Assembly (NCBI RefSeq): GCF_016920785.2
Contig: NW_024609846.1
Span: 79,183,816 to 79,247,815, forward strand
DNA: 64,000 nt
Origin: Ixodes scapularis
Taxonomy: Eukaryota > Arthropoda > Arachnida > Ixodida > Ixodidae
Direction of reading: 5' to 3'
The notes below the pieces were generated by a model that did no database searches, was not told the DNA's origin, and saw nothing but the letters and a program-made list of their open reading frames with translations. Each line of letters opens with the position of its first letter. Within the stretch, counting starts at the first letter, position 1. Of this stretch, positions 21,643-33,170 are shown piece after piece. The position numbers were made by a program, and so were the translations under genes.

Positions 21643-21662
21643 ATCTATATATATATATATAT
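21610..21662. repeat. C-run, (CA)n and (TA)n compound microsatellite
   Basis: A run of C, then CACACA, then TATATA, followed by ACGGGGTGTCAAAACC, which may be the start of a decayed element. Confidence 0.9.
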
Positions 21663-22336
21663 ACGGGGTGTCAAAACCAAAAAAAATTACGCGTTGTTTT
21701 TTACCGCAAAAATAAACTAGGCATCGCCGAACACCCATTCTCCGCCCAAAGGTAGCGTTAGTTTTGTCATAACCTAGTATTTTGTGTCATAGCCAGACAC
21801 GGAAACAGTGGCGTCACTGAGGTCAGCGGCACCCAAGGCGATAAGATAAGCCCCTCGCGACCCGCCACCCCCTTTCCCCTCTAGCAACCGGAAATAAAAT
21901 CACGCAGGAAAAAGTAGGTTCCTCTTTCATACATAGACTGTTAGTTGACAATAACTTGCAATTATTCACATATGCCCTCTTCTCTGTCGTACTCGTGATT
22001 GGATTGGAGCAATATCACATTGGAGAGGAGCAGACGACCCGACACGGAGGAGGGGACGGAAAGACCGGCAAGACGGAAACAGGTTGCGCGCCAGCTGTCG
22101 GTTCTGTGGAAAACTACCGGCTCGCAAAACCGCTTTAAACGCTTTAAAACGCCCAAACAGCTTTTGCGTATATTTATTCATATTTAGTAACTCTAGAGTT
22201 AACAATCGGCAAACTTACTGACGTGAGGCCAGAGTTTTCCTGGGTAACACTTGTTGGTCACGTGGTTAAAAAAGGCGACGAGCAACTGAACGCACCGCCA
22301 CTGGTGGCCACCTAGCGGAGGCAACGCAAACGAGCA
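21663..22336. other. Unassigned sequence outside the left arm
   Basis: TTTACCGCAAAAATAAACTAGGC near 21700 resembles CACCAAAATAAATTACGG near 53280, suggesting a shared decayed repeat. No gene is supportable. Confidence 0.35.
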
Positions 22337-22369
22337 CCGGCGACTAGAGAAAACTTCGGCGCGCACTTT

Positions 22370-22490
22370 ATTGGATGAAATTTGGTGACGTCACGACCAA
22401 TAGGAGCACGGAAACAGACGCGGTCTCCTCAACGCCCGGAGAAACATCGGAAACATCGTGCCTGACGAACCGTCGTCGAACGAGAGGTGA
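22370..22490 (+). promoter_or_regulatory. Promoter-like block with CRE and CCAAT motifs and a splice donor
   Basis: GGTGACGTCACGACCAATAGG combines a palindromic CRE (TGACGTCA) with a CCAAT box. About 95 bp downstream, CGAACGAGAG is followed by GTGAGT, a good splice donor. This reads as a promoter and first exon pointing into the arm. No TATA box is seen. Function is inferred from motifs only. Confidence 0.45.
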
Positions 22491-23366
22491 GTGGTTTGAG
22501 TTTTCCTGTGATGTGATCTCTATGTGTGTTCGTTCCACGCGTCCGAGCTGTTTCTTCGTTTCAGATCAATTTGGCGCCGCTGCCTACATTGTTTGAGCCT
22601 GCGTTCACGATTAAAACAACCATCGCAGAAACCTGAAAGCCCGCCGAAGAACGGCTAACTTGCGAGCTAAACCTAATTCAACAAAACCATTTGATCCGAC
22701 AGAATAATGTGCTTGATCTTACATTTCATGTCAACAAAGAACAGCGCTGTCTGTCTTCGTCCCTACATGTTTTATTCTTTCGTGTTTTTCAAATCTTTAC
22801 CAACCCGCGTCCAATCGAATGCCCCGATCACAACAAATAGTTGGTCGTGCTCCGGTGGCCCTTATCATCAGCCGGTAAGGCAGTTACGTTTATCGTTTCT
22901 ATATTTTGACCCAAGTAACGTCATATTCTCAAACTGTGAAATTCTATCACCACCTCTAGTTTCACATTCTGGTGCACCGTGCACTTGCAGCTTCCTGCAC
23001 CCCTGCGAGGTTTCCTGCGATCGTACCTTGTATGTTATGGATTTCTCGCCGCACGCGAGTGCTCTCGAAGGCGTGCTGTACACTCTGTAACATAGGTTGT
23101 GTGCAGAAAAGGCACAGGCCCGAGCACAAAAGCGCCCTTTTTGCACGAGCAGCCGTGCAAAAAGAACATTTTGCGGAGCTACGCCCTCGCACCCGTGCCT
23201 CTGCTGCACACAACTTATTAATAACCGAGCCGTTCTCGTTTTTGTTTTGCATATTACTGTGGAAGAAGTGTCATTGTTGTTTTCTTCTCAAACAAAACTC
23301 ACACGCTAGACAAAAGCAAACAGATAGGAGTCTGCACATTCACACCCTTTTCTCCCTTGTGCGACA

Positions 23367-23577
23367 GGTTATAGCTGGTCGCGACTCAACACCGTTTCTT
23401 TTGAAGCTGATGGGCACCACAAGGCGTGAAAGAGGTGACTTGCAGCTTTGCCAAGGCAGCAGCAAGACACTACAAGCCTTCGCATTAACTGGCTAGCCAG
23501 TGGCGCTCTGTTCTGAACAGCACTGCGTGCCATGCAGAGGGTTTGTGCAAGCTCGCTGGGTGGCGACGCTAGCCACG
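23367..23577 (+). other. Exon-like module 1 of the left arm
   Basis: The block has a preceding pyrimidine-rich TTTTCTCCCTTGTGCGACAG acceptor-like tract, AAGGCAGCAGCAAGACACTAC, and GGCGACGCTAGCCACG followed by GTAAGT. It resembles modules 25145-25363 and 28172-28362. It has no clear long conserved frame, so coding is unproven. Confidence 0.35.
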
Positions 23578-25144
23578 GTAAGTGCATCCTATGCAGCTTT
23601 CTTTTAGGGATATATGTGGCTTGTAGGCCATGTCGTGCATGTGCCACCCAAGGGACAGCAGTGCCAGTGGCAAGGCTGTGCTGATGGTAATCACCACTGC
23701 ACTGTGTTTTCATTCAATAACTACTGAAAAGGAACCAAGTACTTCCGAGAGATTCTCGGTTGTGCTTTGATGAACTCCAGCTCGCTTACGGACTTGATGT
23801 CTGTGTTAACAATGTAACGAGAATTCTTTTTAGTTTGGGGCGTTGTTTCTGCTGCGGATGACTAGCATTGCAGTAGAGAAATATGCAAAATAGTGTAATG
23901 CTTGCATTAGTTACCTAAATTGATGGCGGGAATAACTCACCTACATTTCCACCGACTGCATTTCTCAGAGGAATAGCCTGGACTAGATAGCTCGCTGCAC
24001 TATGACCTTCCTCCTTAGCCTGTACAACTCGGCGTCTTTTCCTGATTGTCTTATGTGGCTGCTTCTGTGTTTGCCTAGGCACTCGGTTGAAATAGTGAAA
24101 GCTGTCTGCATCGCACATAACTGCCATGAAAGCCAGTGTGGACGTAGCTGGGGTAGCCCCCAATATGGCTTCTCTAGCTCGACACAAGTAATGTTCCTAC
24201 CTATGTCGTGTATGATGCCAATCCAAGATTGAAATATACTTGTGCTTTTCATTGCCGTGACGTCACGCAGGAACATAGCCAGGATTTTGTTTTGGGGGCG
24301 GGGGGCGGCAGCGGCGGGCCGGGCCGGGCTCCATGAACCCCTTCTAGTTACGTGCTTGCGTCGCGGGATGACAGGCTCACGGTTCGAGCGGCTGTGTAGA
24401 AATGAACTATGCCGAGCATTTGTTTCGTGCTGCTGGGTGGGATTTGGGGCGACCTTCCAAAGCATTCTTTTGACACAATGAAACTGTTTGTGATCAGTTG
24501 TGAACAAAGTCTACAGCCCTAAGAGTGAACCTTTGCCTTCCCATGACGTCTCAATTTCAATGTTGCCGGTAGAGCTTTTCACTTTGAAAAACAGAATGAT
24601 GACCAAAATTGTAAATTCTGTAACTTTGCGAAAAAAAGCTATTTCGGCCAGATATTTCGGTTACTATTTCAGCGATGTTTGTTGATGTGCTTAGCAAGTT
24701 TTTAGGCAAATCGGGGACAATGAAGAAAATGCCGGAGTACCCCTTTAAAACATGGAGTGCACGTAGTACACAATGGAGAAGTTGCTCGCCAATCATTCTC
24801 TTAGAAGTGTGAGTTGAACCCCTTCGAGGCAGTTTACTACCGCAGCGTGCACTTTAATCCGCCCGAGAAGAGAAAACAAGATGAATGACGAGTAGGATAT
24901 CTTTGTTCCAAGGCTTGTTGAGACAGGAAAGGCTAGGGAACCAGTATTGTTGTTTCTTACTACCCAGTACGAGACTCAAGCCCGACATGCAAGGAAGTCG
25001 AAAGGCCTCTTCATGTGCCCTCTTTCTGCTTCCTTGTGCCTTGAGTTTTAGCTCTGCCTACAATTCACGCTCGCCTGCATGCCTACTCTTTTGGTCTCTT
25101 TTTTGTTCACTGTGTTACTGAAGTTTTCTGTCGTTGCTGTCCCA

Positions 25145-25363
25145 GAAATGCTTTGTGGATGCAGAGAAATACAAGGTGCTCGACGCCTGCGGCTAATTGG
25201 TATTGCTTTTTCCGGTACCACGGCATGAAGGAGGTGGCCTCTCTCCCTTCCAAGCAGCTGCGATATACTACAAGCACTGAGTTACAACTGCAGCTAGCCC
25301 ATGGGTACCGTTCTGCATCCTGCACTGCATGTAGTTCCGAGAGCCATGTGAAAAGGCAGGTGT
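25145..25363 (+). other. Exon-like module 2 of the left arm
   Basis: It starts after TCGTTGCTGTCCCAG, an acceptor-like tract, and stays open for about 70 codons in one frame. It contains CCAAGCAGCTGCGATATACTAC, aligned with the KAAAxxYYK-like segment of the other modules. Product unknown. Confidence 0.35.
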
Positions 25364-26357
25364 GACCTTTTTAGGCACTGTCACTTTGTTTTGTGCATTT
25401 TCTGCCGCTTTTTCGGGGCAACTTCTTTTTAAGATTCAAATATTAGAAAACGGACTCAAGTGAGAGAGGGGGTTTTCTGAGAAGACTGGCTTCTTTGCTA
25501 AACCATTGGGACTGGTATTATATCTATAGAGTTCATGTACACCTTACGTTATGTACTTTTTCTTCAGTTTTATTTTACTTGGTACTTATACCTCGATGTT
25601 ACACGACAGCCACTAAAAATGAAGAAAAAACAAAAAAAATGTTGACTTGTCGTTTTTTTTGTTTTTTTGCAATATGTTGGAAGAGTCAATGATCTGGTCG
25701 GTCATTCATATTATTTTTCCTACACGCATGTCCAGCCTATGTTTACATAAAGCCCCAATTGCCCCTTAGCAACGGAAATAATCTGTGCGACAGACTAGGT
25801 GGCAGCATTGTGGACGGAAACTGGCCCGATTATATCTGCCATGTTTAGAAACTACATTTGATGTCAGGTTATGAATTCAGTGGCAAATTCCCCCCAAAAG
25901 AATCTACATCACTCTGACAGCCAATCGCTGCCGTCAGTTGTCGTGACGTCACGTCCAGCAAAGAAACTGCAAACTAGTATATTTTTTTTTTAATGGCAGG
26001 CCTCTGCTGTTGATGCGACATAGCACGTCAACACTCAAGCAGTTCTTCCGCTCTTGACCTCTCCGGTTTCACCTTACGAAGTCGTGACGGTGTCTGCTTT
26101 TGTTTGCGGTATTTCCCATGTGTCGACGTGAGAAGGCAGCGGTTGTATCGCCAAGTAGCAATCAATCTGTGCATTTGCTCCAGCGGCACAGTGTTACAAA
26201 CAGGACTCTTTCACCAAGGGCAAAGTCTAACGACTGGCCCTACAGTTGCCAGCATCGTGCAGCCGTGAATGCGTAACTTGTCCGAACGCTTTTATGCTTT
26301 CGTCTGTGTATAGTGACAAAATGACTCGCTGAATGCGAAATGCCATACAGCAAACTA

Positions 26358-26430
26358 CAGTAGAGTCTCATTCATTCAAACTCCAGGAAGTCACAGATTT
26401 TAGTTTGAATTATCAGAAATTCATCCAAAT
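26358..26430. mobile_element. Tigger/pogo-type terminus in the left arm
   Basis: A TA dinucleotide is followed by CAGTAGAGTCTCATTCATTC and AAACTCC, the form of pogo-group ends (CAGT then a TTCAAAC-rich region). The matching terminus in the right arm ends at 47481. Related TTTGAATTA/TTCAAAC motifs at 27880-27990 may be the remains of the other side. Confidence 0.5.
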
Positions 26431-26606
26431 ATGATACTGGACAGCATTATGATTTGTTACATGGATAGCTACTCATACAAAGCAGATTTTTGCCAGTTTC
26501 CTCTACATAGGCCTAATTATAAGCAAGTACAGGCATAACACATTAGTGAAAGAGCTGTGACATTGAGTTTATTCATCCGGCAAAAAATTTGTCGATTGTG
26601 GACTGT

Positions 26607-27078
26607 TTAGTCAGCACATACAATCTCAAAATAAAATTTTCAATACCAGCCAATGCAAGTAGCTCTTTACGGGACTCTTCTTTTGCAGACAGAAACTTCC
26701 GGAGCTGAGCGATGTGCTCAAAGCTATGGCTGTGACAGTTGGTAGCAAGTCATCCCTTTCTTCATTGTCATCTTCACTCTCACTGCTGCACTGTGCTGGC
26801 ATTACTTCCTGTACTATGTCCTCTAATGAGTCATCACGACAAACACACACATCATCGTCAAGACTAGCATATTCCGCCTGCTCGGTGTTCACATTATGTG
26901 CTTCAAGGCCAGAAAGCATGATGCCAGTGAGCTGGTCCTCATCCTCGATGTCGTCTTGGTCATCATTGCTAGTCTTGAAGCACATAATGTGAACGCTGTT
27001 TTCCGCTAATGTGTGCCCGCTTGAGCCCCGTTGAGTGTGCTTCTTTATGAGCACCAGTGCACTGCGGAGAAAGAACAC
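26607..27078 (-). pseudogene. Tigger/pogo-like transposase C-terminal remnant, left arm
   Basis: The minus-strand frame holds a long acidic stretch (DDQDDIEDEDQLTG, SSESEDDNEERDD), then after a shift in frame HIDQLRKFLSAKEE and RKELLALAGIENFEIVCAD with a stop. An acidic tail followed by a paired helix with LRKFL is typical of Tigger-type proteins after the DDE domain. The catalytic and CENP-B DNA-binding domains are not present. The same shift occurs in both arms, so the gene was dead before duplication. The assignment depends on this tail and on the pogo-type terminus about 250 bp away. Confidence 0.45.
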
Positions 27079-27624
27079 TCATGAAAACACGCTCCACAGG
27101 TATTGCTTCTCTGCGGTGCACCGGTGCTCGGAGGGAAGCATAATCAACAGGGCTGCGAGTACAAAAGTATGAATTAAAGGAGTCATGAAACGCTTTTCCA
27201 ACTTTTTCCTGTTTAGCTTTCCTCTTCAACTCATAAATCGCGCATTCTACCAAACAGTTAAAGAAGATGGAAACGGGGCAGTCCCCTCTTGCTCGGACTC
27301 TCGTTTGAGTACCGGGACACAGTCATTGTCCCCCTAAAAGATTAGCCCGTCGCTCAAAATTGACAAAAGTTGCTTTCCCCACCTCAATCACCCCGAAGCT
27401 GACAGTGCTGCGGAAGCTACGTGCTCGTTGGGCCAGCCACATTTTTGCCACGTGATCACGCTCTCTCGCGCATACCCACGCGCAGAGAATGAGGTCAGGT
27501 GATGAAAGGGAGGCGGCTGATTGTCCGGCGAGCACGTAGCTTCCACCACAATGTCAGCTTAGGGGTGAAGGGATTAAGTGAGGTCCGGTGCCGTGTGACG
27601 TGCGTTTGGACCTGGTGACGCGCT

Positions 27625-27641
27625 GGGGGGGGGGGGGGGGG
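27625..27641. repeat. G homopolymer in the left arm
   Basis: Seventeen G; the corresponding C run in the right arm (46202-46224) is 23 bases. Confidence 0.95.
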
Positions 27642-28171
27642 CTTTGCAACGCGCTACAAGGACCGCGGATGTATCACAGTGAAAAGGCAGAGAGATTATG
27701 AAGGAAAGGAGTTACGAAATAGTCCCTTGTGTTTTCGAATTTTCGTACCGAAAGTCAGGCTTTTGACTTTCTACCTTTTTTCTTTTGGCCCACTGAACGA
27801 TGTGTTATTAGTAAAATCCCAATATAAATTGATTTATTCCAGCCAAAATTTGTCTCATGGGCCCTTTAAGCGAAAACGCCGTTTGAATTAAGTGGCTTAT
27901 AAATACATTAAAAACATAGCGGGACAACCAAAATTTTCAAGTCTGTTTGAATGAACCGGAAGTACGAAATATCAGTTTGAATTATCACAAACCTATTGTA
28001 TCAATTACTTTCTGCAGCAACTTTGCGCTTAAAATTGCAATAAAGTGATTTTTAGGCTAAATTCATTTTTCTGGACTGTTCGATTATTCTGAGCTTTGCG
28101 CGACCCCTTCATGTTCCGAAATATTGGTCAGTGACTGTAAAACTTAAACACGATGGTTACACACCACAGGT

Positions 28172-28362
28172 CCCGAGGACCATGACATCAATGAGCTGGC
28201 TTTCACCTTGTTCAAGGCAGCAGCGGAACACTATGGGCGGGACCCTGGGTCGACGCACCGGCCGGCTCATGGATGCCGTCCTGTACCCTGCACGGCACTG
28301 CGTGTGGCTTAACTGGCCAAGCAGAGGGTCATCGCATGGCTTTTATGAGGCGTCGCTAGCCA
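28172..28362 (+). other. Exon-like module 3 of the left arm
   Basis: It starts after GATGGTTACACACCACAG, and one frame reads NELAFTLFKAAAEHYGRDPG before a stop. It ends GGCGTCGCTAGCCATT followed by GTAAGT, matching the end of module 1. The right-arm counterpart lies near 45480-45670 on the minus strand. Confidence 0.35.
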
Positions 28363-28557
28363 TTGTAAGTATATTTTTTGACGCTCATGTCTGGTGATGT
28401 ACTTTGGTGCTGTACAACGGAACATATTTGGTGGCAGTTCAGTCTTGCCAATTAGGCCATTTTGAAACGGAACACATTTAGTGGTGGCTCGGTTTAGGTT
28501 TCCTGGCTTGGCAATCTTGCAGCAGTGTCTAGACTCAACACAAACCTTTTTGTACTT

Positions 28558-30560
28558 CATTGTCAGGGATAGTGTAATTTCTGCAATACTGTCGAAGCAA
28601 CTTCTGCACGCGAACAAGATGCAAGACGAAGCCACATGCTTGTGCCCAGTGTACTTCACGAGTTCATTTCGGCATTGCCACTCCATGCACTCGCTGCACC
28701 TTGAGAGTCAAGTGTGCACCACAAAGCACTCCCGTCATGCAGCACTCAGGAGAGGAACGAGAGCAGACAACTGGGGTTTTTCCGCCATAAGAGACGGGAG
28801 TACCGGAAAAAAAAAAAGGAAGCACGTCCCACGGGCAACAAAATCAGACGCGAGCTGTGCTATTCACTCTGTGAAGCAAGCAATCGAGAACCTGTGCTTC
28901 ATTTGCAACAGACGTTGAAATAAATTAGTGGATAAATAAAGGTTCAGAAAAATCGTCAGCTACCGCGAGATCTGTCGCAATCCGTGCGGGGGTGAAAAGT
29001 TGGGACGTTAGTTGACAAACCTCGCCCCTCCCCCGTCCATCACCTGACCCCATTCTGCGAATGTGGCTATAAGCGAGGGAGCGTGATCGTGTGGCAAAAG
29101 ATTCTCAAGCCCGACTGGCCCAAGGAGCACATAGTTTCCACAGCACTGTCAGTTTAGGGGTGCACGGAGGATATTTGTGCGTAGTACTGTAGAAGCCTCA
29201 GGCCGGAGTGGGGGGGGATTGGCAATTTTTGTTTGAATGTTGAGCGAAGAGCATCAAGGGGCTAATTTTCCAAGGGAAGAATGGTGATGTGCGGGTACAA
29301 AATTAAGGGTCCAAGCACTGTGAGCAAGAGGGGAGTTCTTTCTTTTCCTCCTCTTGAACTGCTAGCCGTAAACTACCTTTAGGTCTACCCACTAGTCATT
29401 CCAACCAGAGCTCTGTGTTCTGATGTCCACACACATTCTCGTCTCCCCCTCTCCCTCAGTGTTTTGGTGCATACTCAAATGCTCTGCATCATTAGCAGAT
29501 TTTTTTTTTTTTTAAGGGGGGACGTAGGTCTTTGGAGCAAAAAACTTCCTAAAACTGCATTCTTTCGAAGATGGCGATGGCTGTTGTTCTTCTGAATCTA
29601 CCAGGCTTATAATTCTGAATCTACCAGGAGGAAACAAGCAGTGGTGGACAGGGTAGGAGGGGGGAGAGGAGGAAGCAAGGGGGGGGGGGGAAAAGTGGAA
29701 AGCGCAAACTGGTCGGTGGTCCTTAGGGGGAAACATGGGTCCTTGGAGCCAAAAATTTTCTGGAATTGCATTCTTTTGAAAATGGCGATATTGACCTCTA
29801 CAGGTGTTGTTCTTCTGAACCTACCAAGCTTCTAATTTCGTGAATGAATATTTGAGCTATAAGTCAATTTATAATATCTATGGGGGCTGCATGTGCATTG
29901 AAGTTGACTCTAAAACATTGTTTTCACAAAACACAATTTTTGCACTCGTTGAAAATTTACAGGAGGGATATCTCAGCATCTAGAGCAGATAGAAATATAA
30001 CCATTCCTGAAATGTGTAGCTGAATGTGTGAAGCATACAATGTTGAGAGCAGATTTTTTAATACAAGTCTAGAAAAATTTATATTTTATATTTTGCTATA
30101 TCACTTGTTAGACATGCATTGAGCACTGAACTTCAATCTGTGGTAAAATCACTAATAATGAGTTTATCTTAAAAGTGCTTCCAACATTGTATTCTTTACA
30201 CTTCGTAGTATCTAGCCATGTGTTAAAAAGAATATTTTGTTGTGCAGTTTTTTTTTTATCGTTTTTCCAAAGGCAGGCAAGTTTTAATTATTTTGAGTAC
30301 AATGCTACTGACTGAGAAAATGACCAGATATATGAATTCAGCAAAAAAAGCTGAACGAGCTTGTGTAGTTTCATTAAGTTTGGTCATAAAATAAGAAAAA
30401 AAGCTCCAAGACCAGTGTTCCCCTTTAAAGGAACAATGAAGACGATTTTATTTAATTTTTTTTAAATGGTGTTTTAATGCTTCTTGGGAACATAGCATGC
30501 CGCCCAATTTTTTGTAGACATTTATGACGCGTATTTATGTGCCGACGAACGAAGTAAAGA
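28558..30560. other. Unassigned sequence inside the spacer
   Basis: 29000-29180 resembles the arm segment 27360-27570 (ATCACCTGACC, GTGATCGTGTGGC, AGCACATAGTTTCC). 29380-29430 resembles one side of the MITE at 36544-36683 (GTCTACCCACTA, CAGAGCTCTG). 29520-29640 and 29725-29835 are diverged direct repeats sharing TTGGAGC, TGCATTCTTT and TGTTGTTCTTCTGAA. No gene was recognised. Confidence 0.5.
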
Positions 30561-30599
30561 AACCGAAACTAAACCATCTTCAGTCTCGTCTCTGGGCCT

Positions 30600-31020
30600 C
30601 CGAAAACGGAGGTGACGTAGGGAGTGACGTCAAGTGTGAATAGTCGGTATCGGTAGTATTTAGGAGATCGAGACTCTGGTTACCACGGTGGGTTATAGCA
30701 GCGCGGTGGCGCGGTCGTTGCGCCGACTCTGTCAACATGGACGAATGCCGCTCTCGCGAGCGAGTTCGAGCTTCCGTTCAGTGACCGAACACCAACGGAA
30801 CGGGAGTACGTGTGTGGCGGCCACTGCCATCACCCGACGGAGACCGCCCAGCCGGCAACGAGCGGCCCGCATGCCGAAGGGCGGACGCGGGGGAGATGCC
30901 GAAGGGAAAGCGGCAGCGATCCCGCCGTTCCAGGATCCGGTTCCTCCGCGGACTTCCTCTTTTCGTCGTCGAAGAACACGAAAAGCAACCCACACGTGAA
31001 AACTAGCGTCGCCCGAACGA
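30600..31020 (+). other. CpG-rich block with CRE motif and short ORFs
   Basis: GGGAGTGACGTCAAG at about 30630 contains TGACGTCA. A CpG-rich stretch follows that is open in several frames on both strands, one starting ATGCCGCTCTCGCGAGC near 30745. This could be a promoter with a first exon or a repeat end. No protein family was recognised. Confidence 0.3.
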
Positions 31021-32088
31021 ATACTGGTCTTCAGTCGACCGTTAGAACAGCCATCTACAGCTACCATTTTGCAAAATCTTTCGAGTACCGTGTTCTTTTC
31101 TAATTTTATTTTGTTGGCCCATAGTTGCTCGTTGCCGGTTTCGCGTCCAGCGTAGCAAAGAAAAAAAACAATGATGCTGCTTTATTTATGGTTTAGTAAT
31201 CATTTCCGATCCGATTTATACTTTTGATGGTTATTCAAGCGGAAATTAGAACAGTATTTCTAAAAATCGCGAACTAAAACGTGACCGAGGGCATGTTTCT
31301 CGTTTCGACCAATCGCTGACGCGTCTCTTGTGACATTGCGCTCCTTGGCCCCGCATCGGTCACGTGAGCTCCGCTTCTGGCTTCTCCCGCAACTCTTGGG
31401 GCGTCGCCCCAGTCGATCCCGGTACGATTATTACCGCGACTGTTTAATTCATTTGCGCGGCACACAAGCGCCGGTTTCGCCTGACATTCGGGCAACGTGG
31501 CCTGAGACGTGCCTGGAACCCAGTTCAATCGCCAAAAAGATCTCCGAAATCGCCTTCATTGTCCAGGAGGGGGAGTTCTTTCTTTTTCAGGTTAACTTTT
31601 TCTTAATGAAAAATCATCATACCCCAGCTTTTCTTAGGAAGAAATTATTAGTTTTTGGTGACATAACAAATATTAGGTCAACAAAACACATCTGGGCTGC
31701 ATTTTGCCCGTGAAATAAGTATCTCCTTGCAAACTCCCTTTTCTCCCCTCTCCACCCCACCCAGCCTGACCTATAAATTTGCCCCTGCTCTTCATTGCCC
31801 TGCATGTTTCGGTCAGATATGTTCCTGTTGACCTGATGGACTCCTTTGTTCTCTTCATTCATCATAGGTTTCAAACCGTCCTGAATCATGGACCAAGCCT
31901 TGCAAGACTTCACTCTTATGCCCTGTCCTTTTTGGTGGATCGGGACTTGCCATCTTCCCCTCTCGTGGCTCCCTGTCGTAATTAAATAAATTGTATTTTT
32001 TTCTCATGACAGCGCACACCTACTGGTACACGTCACAAAAAGAGTGTGGTAAATCCATGCCACAGATTACTGTGAAACATGCGAGAAG
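31021..32088. other. Unassigned sequence before the LTR element
   Basis: Short frames only. GTCACGTGAGC at about 31361 is an E-box. No recognisable gene or element end. Confidence 0.4.
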
Positions 32089-32093
32089 GTAAT
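32089..32093. repeat. 5-bp TSD of the LTR retrotransposon, left
   Basis: GTAAT, identical to 36434-36438 on the other side of the element. Confidence 0.85.
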
Positions 32094-32267
32094 TGTCGTG
32101 TTCCGAGGCGAGAGGAAGGTCAAAGCCCGGAGCCGCAAACCAATACCCGTGAGTCCTTTATCGAACCTTAAGCGTATCGGCCAGTCACGCGCATCTCGGA
32201 CCCTCACGCGTGGCCCAGCCAGCTCACCGTCTCACATGCCGCCAGACTTCGTCTTCTTTATACGACG
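32094..32267 (-). repeat. 3' LTR
   Basis: It begins on the plus strand with TGTCGTGTTCCGAGGCGAG and ends TATACGACG. On the element's own strand it therefore starts CG instead of TG, a decayed terminal base compared with the other LTR. Confidence 0.9.
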
Positions 32268-32285
32268 CCTCCCCCTTTCAGCCTC
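32268..32285 (-). other. Polypurine tract
   Basis: On the minus strand AAAGGGGGAGG sits directly before the 3' LTR, as needed to prime plus-strand DNA synthesis. Confidence 0.75.
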
Positions 32286-32549
32286 ATTGTCCATAGAGTT
32301 CCTGTGGTCGTGAAATTCTCCCACTTCGTGTTATGGTTGCTTGAGGATCGTTCTCCCGTTAACCGGCCTTCTGGCTGTCGCTGTCGGGAATCGTGGGCTG
32401 GAGATGGTGCCGTGTGCGTCGTATCGTTCCTTGGTCGGTTTCTACAAGGTAAGACCAAAATGGTCCGGCCGCTCCCGCGTGAATCCACACTGCTGCGTGT
32501 GGGTGTAGCTCCCTGCCATTTCTTGTACGGTGGCGCCTATTATAGTTAG

Positions 32550-33170
32550 ACGCCTCTCTTGTCTTTCGTTTCTTGTATCATTGCCGATACCTCCTGGAGT
32601 GTTGCCAGAGAGGTACTGGGTGCCGTTGGAAGAGTGGAGCGTAACTTCTGCCCCGTCAAAAGTTTGGCAGGGGAAAACCCTTTGGGCCCAGGGATGGTTC
32701 GGTGGGCCAGAAGAGCTTGTGCTGAATTCGAGGTTTCCTTCGCAGTCTGCAGCGCTCTCTCCGCTTCTCCGTTACTCTGGGGATAATACGGACTTGAAGT
32801 AACCAGTTAGACTCCCCACTCTGGCGAATCACCGGAACTTGGTTGAGCCAAACTGGGGACCGTTGTCGGAGCAGATGACTTCTGGGCAACTGTGTCTAGC
32901 GAAGTTCTGGCTGAAAACCTTGATAATGTCCTCTGTGGTTGTTCGAGGTATTTCTTCAAGTTTGAAGGACTTCGAGTAGTAGTCAACGATGACTGTATAC
33001 TTCTTCCCCCTGAACTGGAAAAGAGCCCTTCCAATTTCCTGCCAGGGATGATTGTGTAGTGGAGTCTGAAGAAGGGGTTCTGTATGTGGTCGTCTATATT
33101 GCTGACAGGTAGGACGGCGACTCACATAGTCAGACGGAGTCTCTGGCTCTTGCCCGGCATCGGACAACAC
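32550..33170 (-). pseudogene. Integrase core of the LTR element (broken)
   Basis: Integrase would insert the element cDNA. The frame at 32829-33170 has VDYYSK and CSDNGPQFGS, holding the second catalytic Asp; after a frame change SPYYPQSNGEAER follows with the Glu. At the position of the first catalytic Asp, in GRALFQF, an Ala is seen. The zinc-binding region and core are joined by a deletion and a frame change at about 33130-33170, so the usual WWPG-type linker is absent. It ends before the polypurine tract. Confidence 0.85.

Larger units (their letters stand above)
22337..28557 (+). repeat. Left arm of the 6.1-kb inverted duplication
   Basis: This 6.2-kb stretch is near-identical in reverse complement to 45286-51379. 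Matches hold at both ends and at every internal point I compared: the promoter-like block, the GC-rich block near 24300, the Tigger tail and the G/C run. The outer break follows ACCGGCGACTAGAG and the inner break follows AAACCTTTTT. The left arm has 118 bp (23258-23375) that the right arm lacks, and the homopolymers differ in length. No TIR closes the unit, so it looks like a segmental duplication rather than a single transposon. Confidence 0.9.

Noticed and set aside
23258..23375. Retained intron versus processed copy explaining the arm difference
   Set aside because: The missing segment cannot be placed to give exact GT...AG ends without leaving extra bases, and the rest of the arm, including intron-like sequence, is present in both.
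24286..24335. GC-rich block as a CpG island promoter
   Set aside because: Only about 50 bp of low-complexity G/C sequence with no flanking motifs.
23983..24507. 174-codon minus-strand ORF in the left arm
   Set aside because: It is not preserved intact in the right arm, where small indels split it differently, and no family was recognised.
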